This document shows positions 43,142 through 52,141 of a stretch of 62,690 nt of DNA, in pieces. The notes under the pieces were generated by a model, which worked only from the letters and a program-made list of their open reading frames with translations, ran no database searches and was not told the origin of the DNA. Source of the stretch: Aquimarina agarilytica ZC1 (GTDB lineage: Bacteria > Bacteroidota > Bacteroidia > Flavobacteriales > Flavobacteriaceae); NCBI RefSeq assembly GCF_000255455.1, contig NZ_JH621268.1, positions 1 to 62,690 of the forward strand, written 5' to 3'. A program made the translations under genes and the position numbers. The stretch's first letter is position 1; each line of letters starts with the position of its first letter.

Positions 43142-44449
43142 TTAATTAGCGCTACTAACCAGTTTGGTGTTCGGGTAAATAGTTAATGCCTGACCTACTT
43201 TAATTTTTGAGCTGTGTATTCGATTCCAACTTTTAATATTGGAGACGCTAACCTTAAATTTTTGAGCAATTTTACTAAGGTAATCTCCGCGGCGTACATG
43301 ATAAACGAATTTTTTACTGGTATCGTAATTGTGATACATGGATTTTTCGCGACCATCTTCTCTTATGGCTGCAATTTTATAAAGCTTTTGTTCGTATTTT
43401 ATAAAATTCTTCATTTTTTCAACAGGAAGTCTTAAGCTGTATTTGTTGGTTCTTGATTTAGGAATAATATTTAGTTTATAAGCAGGATTCAAAAATTGAA
43501 GTTCCTTGTAATCTATTTGTATGGCTTTTGATATTTCTTTAAAAGTAACCTTGGTTTTTATTTTTACAGTATCCGTTTCAATACTTAGATATTCGGGTTT
43601 GTGAGGCGTTAAATTGTGGTATTTGGCATGTTCAAAAATATACATGTAAGCCAAAAAGGCGGGTACATAGCCAGCGGTTTCTCGTGGTAAATACCTTCGG
43701 ATATTCCAATAGTTTTTCTTGCCTCTGGCTCTTTTTAAAGCTTTTAAAACATTTCCAGGGCCAGAGTTATATGCGGCAAGGGCTAAATCCCAGTCTCCAA
43801 AAGTTTTGTATAAACTAGAAAGGTATTCACAGGCTGCTTTTGTGGATTTTAAGGGATCCATGCGTTCATCCACATAGGAGTTAATTACCAGTCCTTGCAT
43901 TTTACCTGTTTGGTACATGAATTGCCATAATCCAGTAGCTCCCATGGAGGACTTTATTTTGGGTCTTAAGCCAGATTCAACAACCGCTAAATATTTTAAC
44001 TCCAGAGGTAAGTCGTATTGATCTAATTCCTTTTCAAAAATGGGAAAATAATAATAGCTTAAGGAAATCATTTTTTCAAGTAAACTCCTTCTGCCTTTCA
44101 AATTTTTTTTAATTAAATTTTCTAATATTGGATTATACTCTATGTTAAAAGGAGTTTTGTGATCAAGACTTTCTAATCTAGCCTTTAAAGTTTCGGTAGG
44201 GAGTTCTTTGTAGGTAACAGGGGTTTCTGTATCTGCGTTTTGAATAATATCACGGATATCATTATACAGGTCAGATTGATAGAGTTCTTGTCTCCAAATG
44301 GAATCCATTTTGTCAACATCAACAGCGTTCTCTTGTAATTGAATCTGTTCTAGCTTTTGTTTACGGGTCTTCTTTTTAACTCTCTTTTGGCTATGTGCTA
44401 AAAATGTAAAGCCTAGGACCATGATTAGGGAGCAAATTTTGATTTTCAT
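43142..44449 (-). CDS. Lytic transglycosylase (GH23, MltD-like) with LysM domain
   Basis: A 435-residue exported murein enzyme that cleaves glycan strands to 1,6-anhydro products. The ATG at 44449 is preferred, since MKIKICSLIMVLGFTFLAHSQ is a good signal peptide; an ATG four codons upstream is possible. After a basic stretch (KRVKKKTRKQK) and a helical region, the SLT domain (about 140-290) has LKYLAVVESGLRPKIKSSMGATGLWQF with the catalytic Glu in VVESG, then LALAAYNSGPGNV and ETAGYVPAFLAY. The C-terminal LysM (YHVRRGDYLSKIAQKFKVSV, about 380-425) binds peptidoglycan. Confidence 0.92.
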   Translation of the reverse strand: MKIKICSLIMVLGFTFLAHSQKRVKKKTRKQKLEQIQLQENAVDVDKMDSIWRQELYQSDLYNDIRDIIQNADTETPVTYKELPTETLKARLESLDHKTPFNIEYNPILENLIKKNLKGRRSLLEKMISLSYYYFPIFEKELDQYDLPLELKYLAVVESGLRPKIKSSMGATGLWQFMYQTGKMQGLVINSYVDERMDPLKSTKAACEYLSSLYKTFGDWDLALAAYNSGPGNVLKALKRARGKKNYWNIRRYLPRETAGYVPAFLAYMYIFEHAKYHNLTPHKPEYLSIETDTVKIKTKVTFKEISKAIQIDYKELQFLNPAYKLNIIPKSRTNKYSLRLPVEKMKNFIKYEQKLYKIAAIREDGREKSMYHNYDTSKKFVYHVRRGDYLSKIAQKFKVSVSNIKSWNRIHSSKIKVGQALTIYPNTKLVSSAN

Positions 44450-44871
44450 TAAGTGTTGCATAAAGGTTAAGTGGCTCTATAATCAACGCAATTTTTGAAA
44501 AAAGATTACAGAAGTAAATTCTTACATAAAAAGCTATAAATCACTTGGATTATGGGTTGTTAAACTAATTTATGCTGTAAATATAATATGGATGGTTTTT
44601 TTAAGAATTAAAATAAAATTACAAATGCAGATAGATGGTAGTTAAGCTTGGATTATGAAATAAAACTTCGTTGGGAGTATTGAAAGTTTAGTAAAATTAA
44701 GTGTTTTCTTAATTTTAGTATAGCATTACTAGAGTTGGATTTCAAAGGCTAATGGGCTGTTTGATCTTGTTGAGTTTTCAACCTAGAATAGGTTTTATAA
44801 TGAACAAATAGGGGTAAAGCTTTAGGGAGTCTTTTTTTTTACTTCATCTTAAATATGTTTATCTTTAACAT
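44450..44871. other. Intergenic region without recognisable features
   Basis: This 422-bp AT-rich gap lies between divergent genes. I searched for TAnnTTTG boxes on both strands, hairpins and short ORFs. Only a weak TATCTTTA close to the SDR start codon was seen. Confidence 0.5.
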
Positions 44872-45555
44872 ATGGCAAAAAATGTAGTAATAACGGGAAC
44901 AAGTCGTGGTATTGGTTATGAGTTAGTTAAACAATTTGTGGCAGCAGGTCATAATGTATTAGCGCTTTCTAGGGATATGGGGCCGATAGAGGCATTAGCG
45001 ACAAAAAAAATTCATGGTTTTTCATTTGATATCACTAAACAGCGCGATATTGATAAAGTAGCCGCTTATGTGAAATCAGAATTTAAACAAGTTGATATTT
45101 TAATACATAATGCAGGGATGTTAACGGCAAAACCCTTAGCGATGTTAACATCAGCCGATTTCGAAGCTGTATATAAGGTTAATGTTTTTGGTGTAGCCAT
45201 GCTAACAAAAGCCTTAGTTGGTTTTATGCCCAAAAAATCTCATGTAGTAACTATAAGCAGTATTGGAGGGGTGCAAGGAAGTATTAAATTTCCTGGTCTT
45301 GCAGCTTATAGTTCTAGCAAAGGTGCAGTAATAACATTAAGTGAATTATTGGCGGAAGAATATAAAGAGCAAGAAGTCGCTTTTAATGTTTTAGCACTTG
45401 GCGCTGTACAGACGGAGATGTTAGCCGAGGCATTTCCAGATTTTAAAGCAAATGTACAGCCAAATGAAATGGCGGGTCATATTATGTATTTTGCATTAAC
45501 GGGTCAGCAATTTTATAATGGAAAAGTTATAGAAGTTTCAAATTCTACGCCATAA
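44872..45555 (+). CDS. Short-chain dehydrogenase/reductase (SDR)
   Basis: A 227-residue classical SDR. It has the nucleotide-binding VVITGTSRGIGYELVKQFV (TGxxxGIG, residues 8-14), ILIHNAGMLTAKP (NAG motif) and the catalytic set with Ser in VVTISSIGG and Tyr-Lys in AAYSSSKGAVITL. The residues around the cofactor site do not settle NAD or NADP, and the substrate is unknown. The SprT-like gene begins 4 bp downstream, a pairing that suggests co-transcription rather than a shared pathway. Confidence 0.88.
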   Translation: MAKNVVITGTSRGIGYELVKQFVAAGHNVLALSRDMGPIEALATKKIHGFSFDITKQRDIDKVAAYVKSEFKQVDILIHNAGMLTAKPLAMLTSADFEAVYKVNVFGVAMLTKALVGFMPKKSHVVTISSIGGVQGSIKFPGLAAYSSSKGAVITLSELLAEEYKEQEVAFNVLALGAVQTEMLAEAFPDFKANVQPNEMAGHIMYFALTGQQFYNGKVIEVSNSTP

Positions 45556-45559
45556 ATTA

Positions 45560-46153
45560 TTGAAAACGGTTTTAAATAAATACTTGCCAGAGCGAAGTGT
45601 TGATCCGATTTTTGAATTGATTAAAGAAAATAATGTCTATTTAAAAATTGTGAATCAAAGGCAAACCAAACATGGTGATTATAGGAAATTACCAACAGGG
45701 GAGCATGTCATTACAATTAACAATTCCTTAAATAAATATCGTTTTTTAATTACGTTAGTTCATGAGGTTGCTCATTTGATAGCTTTTGCTAAATATGGAC
45801 GACTCATAAAACCCCATGGGAAGGAGTGGAAATATACATTTCAACAACTAATGTTGCCTTTTATACGACCCGAAATTTTTCCTTCAACTATTTTGCCTGT
45901 TATCGCAAATCATTTCCGAAATCCAACAGCAAGTTCTGATACAGATACCCAATTTTCGCTCGCATTAAAACAGTTTGATAGTACAGTTGATTCAAAAAAA
46001 TACATATATCAATTATTACCTGGATCAACTTTTTTGTTTAAAAAACGAATGTTTAGAATGGTTTCTAAAAAGATCAAACGCTATGTGTGTATCGAAGTGG
46101 ACACGGGAAGAGAGTATTTATTTCAACCTAATGCCGAGGTAGAAGTGTTTTAG
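45560..46153 (+). CDS. SprT-like zinc metalloprotease domain protein
   Basis: A 197-residue protein starting with TTG four bases after the SDR stop. The next in-frame ATG would remove the conserved N-terminus. The metal site is LVHEVAHLIAFAKYG (HExxH, about residues 74-78), followed by HGKEWKYTFQQLM, as in SprT/Spartan proteins where a third His completes the site. The C-terminal part with FLFKKRMFRMVSKKIKRYVC resembles a zinc-ribbon position but lacks the four Cys, so it probably does not bind zinc there. DNA-linked proteolysis is known for relatives. Here function is inferred only. Confidence 0.8.
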   Translation: MKTVLNKYLPERSVDPIFELIKENNVYLKIVNQRQTKHGDYRKLPTGEHVITINNSLNKYRFLITLVHEVAHLIAFAKYGRLIKPHGKEWKYTFQQLMLPFIRPEIFPSTILPVIANHFRNPTASSDTDTQFSLALKQFDSTVDSKKYIYQLLPGSTFLFKKRMFRMVSKKIKRYVCIEVDTGREYLFQPNAEVEVF

Positions 46154-46358
46154 TAAATACGTTTTTATTAGACTATGGTTTTTAGTGTATTTATTTAATT
46201 ATCAGTAAATTGGATTTATTTATACTTTGTTTTAATATGTAATTAATGGGGAGCTGAATGACTTTGGTCACAGATAATTGATTTTGATCGAAGATAAATA
46301 GTGTATTTTAGAAGGTATTTTTGTTAAAAATGTAAAAGATTTTTATTTTGTTCATACT

Positions 46359-47807
46359 ATGATGGAAAAAAACGAAACACCACGAGGAGATGGTAACCAA
46401 CCTGAAGTGGCTTCTCAAGAAAATATTAAAAATATTTGGGGGCAATTCAAGGAATTTGTTTTAGGGCTTTTAGACATTAGGCAAGGAGCAGAGCCTAAAA
46501 CGACTATTGAAGGCATAAAAAAGGATATTCCGTTTAAAGGGCATACTGCTTGGATTTTAGTGTTTTCAATTTTTATAGCTTCAATTGGTTTAAATACAAA
46601 TTCGACAGCAGTAGTCATAGGAGCCATGTTAATTTCACCACTTATGGGGCCTATTTTGGGAATTGGTCTTTCGGTTGGTATTAATGATATAGATACCTTA
46701 AAACGATCGTTTGTGAACTTTTTGGTTATGGTGTTTTTAAGTATCCTTACAGCATTTATATACTTTAAATTTTCACCATTTCAAACAGCATCAAATGAAA
46801 TTTTGGGAAGGGTGGAGCCTACTTTCTTAGATGTATTAATTGCCTTTTTTGGTGGATTAGCCGGTATAGTAGCTGGTAGCCGAAAAGAAAAATCGAATGC
46901 GATTCCTGGAGTGGCGATTGCTACAGCCTTAATGCCGCCTTTGTGTACTGCTGGTTTTGGTTTGGCAACGGGTAATTTGAGTTACTTTTTTGGGGCTATG
47001 TATTTGTTTACCATTAATACGATCTTTATAGCTTTATCTACTTTTATTATTGTAAAATACTTGCGTTTTCCTATGGCTCGTTATGCAAATGCGGCCCGCA
47101 GAAAAAAAGTAAATCGTATTGTAATTACTGTGGCACTTTTGGTAATCATTCCTAGTATATTTTCGTTTTTGAGCATTATGAAGCGTACTTTTTATGAGCG
47201 TGATGCAAAATTATATTTAGCAGAAACGGTTATTTTTCCTGGGGCGGAACAAATTAAGCACAATATTGATTTTGAAAAAAAAGAGTTAGAGGTATACATG
47301 ATAGGTAATAATGTGCCTGCATCAACTATTGAAGCTTGGCAAGCTAAAATTGGAGAAAGTGCAAGTCTATCTGGAACTAAATTGAGAATTAGACAAGGAC
47401 ATGATAAAACCGATCAATTGACTAATGAATTATCGAGTAAGGTGAAAGAAGGGGTGTTGCAGGATTTATATGCGCAAAATAGCAAAGAATTAAGTAATAA
47501 GGATGCTAAAATTTTGTTATTGGAAAATGAGTTAAAACGAATTACGGAAATGTATAAAAAGGAAAAAGTTCCCTTACTTGATTTGGCAAATGAAGCAAAA
47601 ATTAATTATGATGGACTTGAAGGATTGTCCTTTGCCAAAGTGGTGAAAACTAATTTGAAGAAAATGGAAGAAATTCCTGTGGCATCGGTTACTTGGAGTA
47701 AAAAACTAAAAAAGAAAGTTATTAGTGCGCAATCAGAAAAATTAAGAAAGTGGCTTCAGTTTAAATTAAAGTTGGATACATTATTAATTAAGCAAGATTA
47801 CTATTAG
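46359..47807 (+). CDS. DUF389 membrane protein
   Basis: A 482-residue inner-membrane protein. Residues 70-255 hold about six membrane segments with the family hallmarks NTNSTAVVIGAMLISPLMGPILGIG and AFFGGLAGIVAGSR, and ATALMPPLCTAGFGLATGN. A soluble C-terminal part (about 280-482) is charged, includes a probable coiled coil (ELSNKDAKILLLENELKRIT), and is likely cytoplasmic or periplasmic. The family is widespread but I know of no proven function. It is convergent with the mlaF gene, only 4 bp apart, with no terminator between. Confidence 0.85.
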   Translation: MMEKNETPRGDGNQPEVASQENIKNIWGQFKEFVLGLLDIRQGAEPKTTIEGIKKDIPFKGHTAWILVFSIFIASIGLNTNSTAVVIGAMLISPLMGPILGIGLSVGINDIDTLKRSFVNFLVMVFLSILTAFIYFKFSPFQTASNEILGRVEPTFLDVLIAFFGGLAGIVAGSRKEKSNAIPGVAIATALMPPLCTAGFGLATGNLSYFFGAMYLFTINTIFIALSTFIIVKYLRFPMARYANAARRKKVNRIVITVALLVIIPSIFSFLSIMKRTFYERDAKLYLAETVIFPGAEQIKHNIDFEKKELEVYMIGNNVPASTIEAWQAKIGESASLSGTKLRIRQGHDKTDQLTNELSSKVKEGVLQDLYAQNSKELSNKDAKILLLENELKRITEMYKKEKVPLLDLANEAKINYDGLEGLSFAKVVKTNLKKMEEIPVASVTWSKKLKKKVISAQSEKLRKWLQFKLKLDTLLIKQDYY

Positions 47808-47811
47808 TAAG

Positions 47812-48576
47812 TTAAAGCCCTTTAAGTTGTGCTTCTCTAACCTTCTTAAATAAATTGGAAGAATAGACAAAATCAGTAACGGCTTCATTGTCAGTTTGGA
47901 AAATTTGAGATTTATCACCCTCCCATTCAAGGTAACCTTGTTTAAGGAATACGATTTTTTCGCCAATTTCCATAACCGAGTTCATGTCATGAGTGTTAAT
48001 TACTGTGGTAATGTCAAACTCTTCGGTGATTTCTTTAATTAAGTTGTCAATAACAATAGCTGTTTTTGGATCAAGTCCAGAATTTGGTTCGTCACAAAAC
48101 AAATACTTAGGGTTGGTAACAATAGCGCGCGCAATAGCGACACGTTTTTGCATACCTCCACTAATTTCCGAAGGTAGTTTGTGATCTGCATTTTCAAGGT
48201 TAACGCGTTCTAAAACTTCACTAACGCGTATATTCATTTCTTTTTTTGTTTTTTTGGTAAACATTTCAAGAGGAAAACGTACATTTTCGGCAACAGTCAT
48301 GGAGTCAAATAAGGCGCTTCCTTGGAAAACCATACCCATTTGTTCCTTTAAATCTCGCTGTTGTTGTTCATTAAGTTCTTTGTATGCGGTATTTCCATAA
48401 GTTATGGTGCCTTGCTCTGGGGTAAAAAGACCTAACAGGCACTTTAGAAAAACGGTTTTTCCACTACCACTTGTTCCTATAATAAGATTGGTTTTTCCTT
48501 TTTCAAAGGAAGTGGTGATTCCTTTTAAAATTTTAGTATCTCCAAATCTTTTATGTAAATTTTCAACATGTATCAT
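47812..48576 (-). CDS. mlaF: ABC transporter ATPase of the Mla lipid-transport type
   Basis: A 254-residue ATPase. It has Walker A IIGTSGSGKTVFLK, Q-loop MVFQGSALFDSMTV, signature PSEISGGMQKRVAIARAI and Walker B KYLFCDEPNSGLDP, followed by the H-loop INTHDMNSV. LFDSMTVAENVRFPL is typical of the MlaF branch. The start at 48576 was chosen because its ATG overlaps the permease stop by one base (TAATG), indicating translational coupling. With the permease it would move phospholipids between membranes. No mlaD-type substrate-binding gene is adjacent. Confidence 0.9.
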   Translation of the reverse strand: MIHVENLHKRFGDTKILKGITTSFEKGKTNLIIGTSGSGKTVFLKCLLGLFTPEQGTITYGNTAYKELNEQQQRDLKEQMGMVFQGSALFDSMTVAENVRFPLEMFTKKTKKEMNIRVSEVLERVNLENADHKLPSEISGGMQKRVAIARAIVTNPKYLFCDEPNSGLDPKTAIVIDNLIKEITEEFDITTVINTHDMNSVMEIGEKIVFLKQGYLEWEGDKSQIFQTDNEAVTDFVYSSNLFKKVREAQLKGL

Positions 48577-49313
48577 TAGCTTAAAAGAATTTGAGTTATA
48601 ATATAGTTCACCATAATCACAGCCACTGTAGTCCATACGAATGAAGTGGTACTCGCTTTACCTACTTCCAAGGCACCACCTTTCATATAAAAACCATGAA
48701 AAGAAGGTATGGTAGCCAGTAAAAAAGCAAAAATGAATGTTTTTAAAAATGAATACACTAAATGAAAAGGGGTGAAATCATCTGTAAGTCCAGTGATAAA
48801 TTCGTCACTAGTAACAAAGCCGCCATATACACCAGCAACATACCCTCCTAAAATTCCTAAAAACATAGAAATGGCGATTAAAAATGGATATAAAAGCATG
48901 GCGATTATTTTAGGGAAAACAAGGTAGTTAAGTGAGTTAATTCCCATGACTTCCAGGGCATCAATTTGTTCGGTAACGCGCATGGTTCCAATACTAGACG
49001 TGATAAAGGATCCTACTTTACCAGCCATAATAACTGAAATAAATGTAGGAGAAAATTCTAAAATTACCGATTGCCTAGAGGCAAATCCAATAAGCTCACT
49101 TGGGATTAATGGATTGGTTAAATTTAGAGCGGTTTGAATGGCAACCACTGCACCGATAAAAAAGGATATGAAAGCAACAATTCCTAATGAATTGATTACA
49201 AGATCATCAATTTCTTTTAGAATAAGTTTTCTAAGTACCGAAGGTTTTGTCATGCGATTAAAAACCTCCTTGATCATTAAAAAATAAGCACCAATTTGCT
49301 GTAAATAAAACAT
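48576..49313 (-). CDS. mlaE: ABC transporter permease MlaE
   Basis: A 245-residue inner-membrane permease of the MlaE/YrbE family. Visible hallmarks are FISFFIGAVVAIQTALNL, LEFSPTFISVIMAGKVGSFITSSIGTMRVTEQIDALEVMGINSLNYLVFPKIIAML and the late motif FHGFYMKGGALEVGKASTTSFVWT. The length fits the family. It is the first gene of a two-gene unit with mlaF and divergent from the phosphatase gene 92 bp away. Confidence 0.92.
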   Translation of the reverse strand: MFYLQQIGAYFLMIKEVFNRMTKPSVLRKLILKEIDDLVINSLGIVAFISFFIGAVVAIQTALNLTNPLIPSELIGFASRQSVILEFSPTFISVIMAGKVGSFITSSIGTMRVTEQIDALEVMGINSLNYLVFPKIIAMLLYPFLIAISMFLGILGGYVAGVYGGFVTSDEFITGLTDDFTPFHLVYSFLKTFIFAFLLATIPSFHGFYMKGGALEVGKASTTSFVWTTVAVIMVNYIITQILLS

Positions 49314-49405
49314 ACGTTATAACTGAGAGGTAAAAATATGAAAATTACGATGTTTTAACCTTTAGTATACATTGAAAGTTTTATTTTTATGTCAAAATAA
49401 TTGAT

Positions 49406-51013
49406 ATGTGTTTTTTTGTTTTAGCTAGTTTTTTAGTGAGCTCATTGTGGGCTCAAAAGCCAAAGTTGGTAGTAGGTATAGTGGTCGATCAAATGCGGTT
49501 TGATTACTTGACTCGATTTGAAAAACGCTACAGTGAAAATGGATTTAAGCGTTTAATTAATGAGGGCTTTGAGTGTAAAAATCATCACTATAATTATATG
49601 CCTACGTATACAGGCCCTGGGCATGCTTCTATTTTTACAGGAACTAGCCCCAATAACCATGGTATTATAGCAAATAATTGGTATGATAAGTTTGAGGATA
49701 AAGAGGTGTATTGTGCCGGAGATCAAAAGGTAAAGGCTTTAGGGACAGAAAGCATTAAGGAGAAAATGTCTCCCAGACGTATGTTGACCACCACTTTTGC
49801 GGATCAAAATAGATTGCATACGCAATTTAGAGGGAAAACCATAGGAGTGAGTATAAAGGACAGAGGGGCAATATTACCAGCAGGTCATACAGCTAATGGT
49901 GCTTATTGGTTCCGAGGAAAAGAGGAAGGGCAGTGGGTGTCTTCAACATTTTATGGTAATAAATTACCCGACTGGGTGGTTGATTTTAATGAGCGTGATG
50001 CTGTAAAAAAACAAATGCAATCATGGAATACGTTATATCCTATAAATACCTATACAGCAAGTGGTCCAGATGATACTAATTTTGAAAATGGATATAAGGG
50101 GAAAGAGAAAACAGTGTTTCCATATGATCTAAAAAAATTAGCTAAAAAAAATAATGGTTTTGATATTTTAAAGGTCTCTCCTTTTGGAAATACTTTAGTA
50201 ACGGATTTTGCCATAAAAGCAATTGAAAAAGAATTGTTGGGACAGGATACATATACGGATGTAATAACCATTAGTTATTCCAGTCCGGATTATATTGGGC
50301 ATAATTTTGGGGTTAATTCGGTAGAAATAGAAGATACCTATTTGCGCTTAGATCTAGAGTTGGGAAGACTTTTTAAGGAGTTAGATAAAAAAGTAGGAAA
50401 AGATAATTATACAATTTTTTTAACTGCCGATCATGGAGCAGTGCATGTTCCTTCATATTTGAAAAGGCATAAAATTGCGGCAGGCTATTTTGATGAAGCA
50501 TCATTTAAAGCGGAAGTGGTTAATTTTTTGAAATCAACATTTAATGAGAATGGATTGGTAAAAAAAATAATGAATCAACAAGTCTATTTGAATTATGAAC
50601 TTATTAGAGAAAAGAAGTTGTCTTTAGAGAAAATAACAAATGAGTTAGCTCACTTTATAAGACAACAAAAACATATGCAATATGTATTTACAAGGTCTCA
50701 ATTGGAATCAGAGGGTATGACTTCCTACATAGGGAGGTTAATTCAAAATGGATTTCATCAACGATTGAGTGGTGATGTAGTTTATGTATTGGCGCCTTCA
50801 ATAATTTCATATGGAAAAAAAGGCTCAACTCACGGGAGTCCACAAAGTTATGATACGCATGTGCCTTTACTTTTTTATGGCAAAGGAATAAAACAAGGAA
50901 AGACTTATAAAAAAACCTCGGTTACAGATATTACGCCTACTATTTCGGCGTTATTAGGTATAGGAATGCCAAATGGGGTAACAGGTAACGTATTGGATTT
51001 TGTTTTGGAGTAA
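49406..51013 (+). CDS. PafA-like alkaline phosphatase
   Basis: A 535-residue exported phosphatase of the nucleotide pyrophosphatase/phosphodiesterase superfamily. The short signal peptide ends SLWAQ (residue 17). The metal and catalytic residues are visible as VVDQMRFDYL (Asp), MPTYTGPGHASIFTG (nucleophile Thr 69), SYSSPDYIGHNFG (Asp, His), FLTADHGAV (Asp-His) and the late STHGSPQSYDTHVPLLFYG. It closely follows the phosphate-irrepressible PafA of Elizabethkingia and Flavobacterium. It likely releases phosphate in the periplasm or outside. Confidence 0.9.
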   Translation: MCFFVLASFLVSSLWAQKPKLVVGIVVDQMRFDYLTRFEKRYSENGFKRLINEGFECKNHHYNYMPTYTGPGHASIFTGTSPNNHGIIANNWYDKFEDKEVYCAGDQKVKALGTESIKEKMSPRRMLTTTFADQNRLHTQFRGKTIGVSIKDRGAILPAGHTANGAYWFRGKEEGQWVSSTFYGNKLPDWVVDFNERDAVKKQMQSWNTLYPINTYTASGPDDTNFENGYKGKEKTVFPYDLKKLAKKNNGFDILKVSPFGNTLVTDFAIKAIEKELLGQDTYTDVITISYSSPDYIGHNFGVNSVEIEDTYLRLDLELGRLFKELDKKVGKDNYTIFLTADHGAVHVPSYLKRHKIAAGYFDEASFKAEVVNFLKSTFNENGLVKKIMNQQVYLNYELIREKKLSLEKITNELAHFIRQQKHMQYVFTRSQLESEGMTSYIGRLIQNGFHQRLSGDVVYVLAPSIISYGKKGSTHGSPQSYDTHVPLLFYGKGIKQGKTYKKTSVTDITPTISALLGIGMPNGVTGNVLDFVLE

Positions 51014-51062
51014 TAAAAGTTGTTGTTATTTCAAAATGTATGTTTTTAATATCGCTTTTTCT

Positions 51063-51070
51063 TAGTTTTG
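51063..51070 (+). promoter_or_regulatory. Probable -7 box of the Lys/Pro-rich protein gene
   Basis: TAGTTTTG matches TAnnTTTG and ends 49 bp before the ATG at 51120. It suggests a transcript separate from the phosphatase gene. No well-spaced -33 TTG was seen. Confidence 0.4.
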
Positions 51071-51119
51071 CAACATGGTTATTTGGCTGTAAGTGTTAGT
51101 TATAAAGTGTGGATTTTAA

Positions 51120-51683
51120 ATGAAAAAAGATGTAATAAAAAAGTGGTTTTTTTTATTGCTTTTGATAGGAGTTTCTATTGAGATGACTTCTCAAAATGAT
51201 AAGAAAAATAACTTGCAAATAGGAGGTTTAGGTAATCCGTGTCCAGTAGGGGTAGATTGTGAAGGGAACTTTTTTAATCCTAGGTTAGTGGTAAAAAAGA
51301 AAGTGACTCCTTCCGTAGATCAAGTAGATAAGCCTGAGCAGATAGTAACTTCAAAAAAAGTACCAGTTCAAAAGCCAGAGGATAAAGCTCCAATCAAAGT
51401 AAATAAAACACCAAAGCCTTCAAAACAAGAAGAAGTTGTATTGGTGGAGAAAATAATACCTGTAAAAAAGAAAAAAACAGTTTCTAAAAGTGTTGAAGTA
51501 GAAAAGAAGAACAAATTAGAAGGTCCTCCCGATGGTTGGGATGCTCCACCAACAGGGCTTGGATTTGATGAGCAACAAGTTGAATATAATTCGAATGTTT
51601 TACCGGCTTATAATTTACCAGTGAACAATTTAGGAATACTTAATTCGGGTAGTGGAGTTTCTAGGGCTAATTATTCACGTTAA
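51120..51683 (+). CDS. Exported Lys/Pro-rich protein of unknown function
   Basis: A 187-residue protein with a signal peptide (KKWFFLLLLIGVSIEMTSQ). The mature part starts with NPCPVGVDCEGNFFNPRLVV, where two Cys five residues apart could form a disulfide. It continues as a long disordered stretch of Lys, Pro, Val and Glu (about residues 60-130), and ends with GPPDGWDAPPTGLGFDEQQVEYNSNVLPAYNLPVNN. No domain is recognised. The middle resembles periplasm-spanning linkers such as in TonB, but there is no TonB C-terminal domain. It lies alone between the phosphatase and the second susC. Confidence 0.6.
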   Translation: MKKDVIKKWFFLLLLIGVSIEMTSQNDKKNNLQIGGLGNPCPVGVDCEGNFFNPRLVVKKKVTPSVDQVDKPEQIVTSKKVPVQKPEDKAPIKVNKTPKPSKQEEVVLVEKIIPVKKKKTVSKSVEVEKKNKLEGPPDGWDAPPTGLGFDEQQVEYNSNVLPAYNLPVNNLGILNSGSGVSRANYSR

Positions 51684-52141
51684 TACATCGTATAGCTGAA
51701 AGCAGCGTTTCATTTTGACTAAATTAAGTTGTAGGTATATAAAATAGGCCTGTTAAGTGGTTCTTTTTTTATTTTTTTTCTCAAATCAAAAAAGTAAGAT
51801 AATTCTTTCTTTTTTGATTTGTTTTGTAAGTGTCTGCTTATTAATTAATTAAGTTTTTTTACATGCGTAAGTGAATTGTTTTAGCTTAGCTTTGTTGTAA
51901 TTAACTGTTTTTCAGCAGTTTATTTTTTTAATTTCAGAAGTCAAGAAATCAAAGTTTGGAAACAATTAAAAGAGTGTTTTTTGATAACGTTTTTTATGAA
52001 TTTTGTGCAAATAATTATTGACTTGATAGTAGTAGTTGTTTGAAATTATAATAAAATTATGATTTTAAATAAATAATTGTATTTTTGATTGTTAGATGCG
52101 GGTATACTTGCGTTTACAAACAAATTAACTAAACTATTTTT
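51684..52141. other. Intergenic region before the second SusC/SusD set
   Basis: This 458-bp gap holds a terminator hairpin (51782-51821) and otherwise AT-rich sequence. A degenerate -7 box TATACTTG (one mismatch to TAnnTTTG) lies about 40 bp before the susC ATG. No operator palindrome or regulator gene was seen. Confidence 0.5.
51782..51821 (+). terminator. Terminator after the Lys/Pro-rich protein gene
   Basis: CAAATCAAAAAAG (51782-51794) and CTTTTTTGATTTG (51809-51821) form a perfect 13-bp stem, followed by TTTTG. Confidence 0.7.

Noticed and set aside
45560..46153. The SprT-like gene as a frameshifted fusion with the upstream SDR.
   Set aside because: The SDR ends with a complete domain and a stop codon, and the SprT-like frame starts with TTG four bases later with its own full N-terminus.
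51120..51683. The Lys/Pro-rich exported protein as a TonB-like energy transducer for the following SusC.
   Set aside because: It has a cleavable-looking signal peptide and lacks the C-terminal TonB domain. Only the linker composition is similar.
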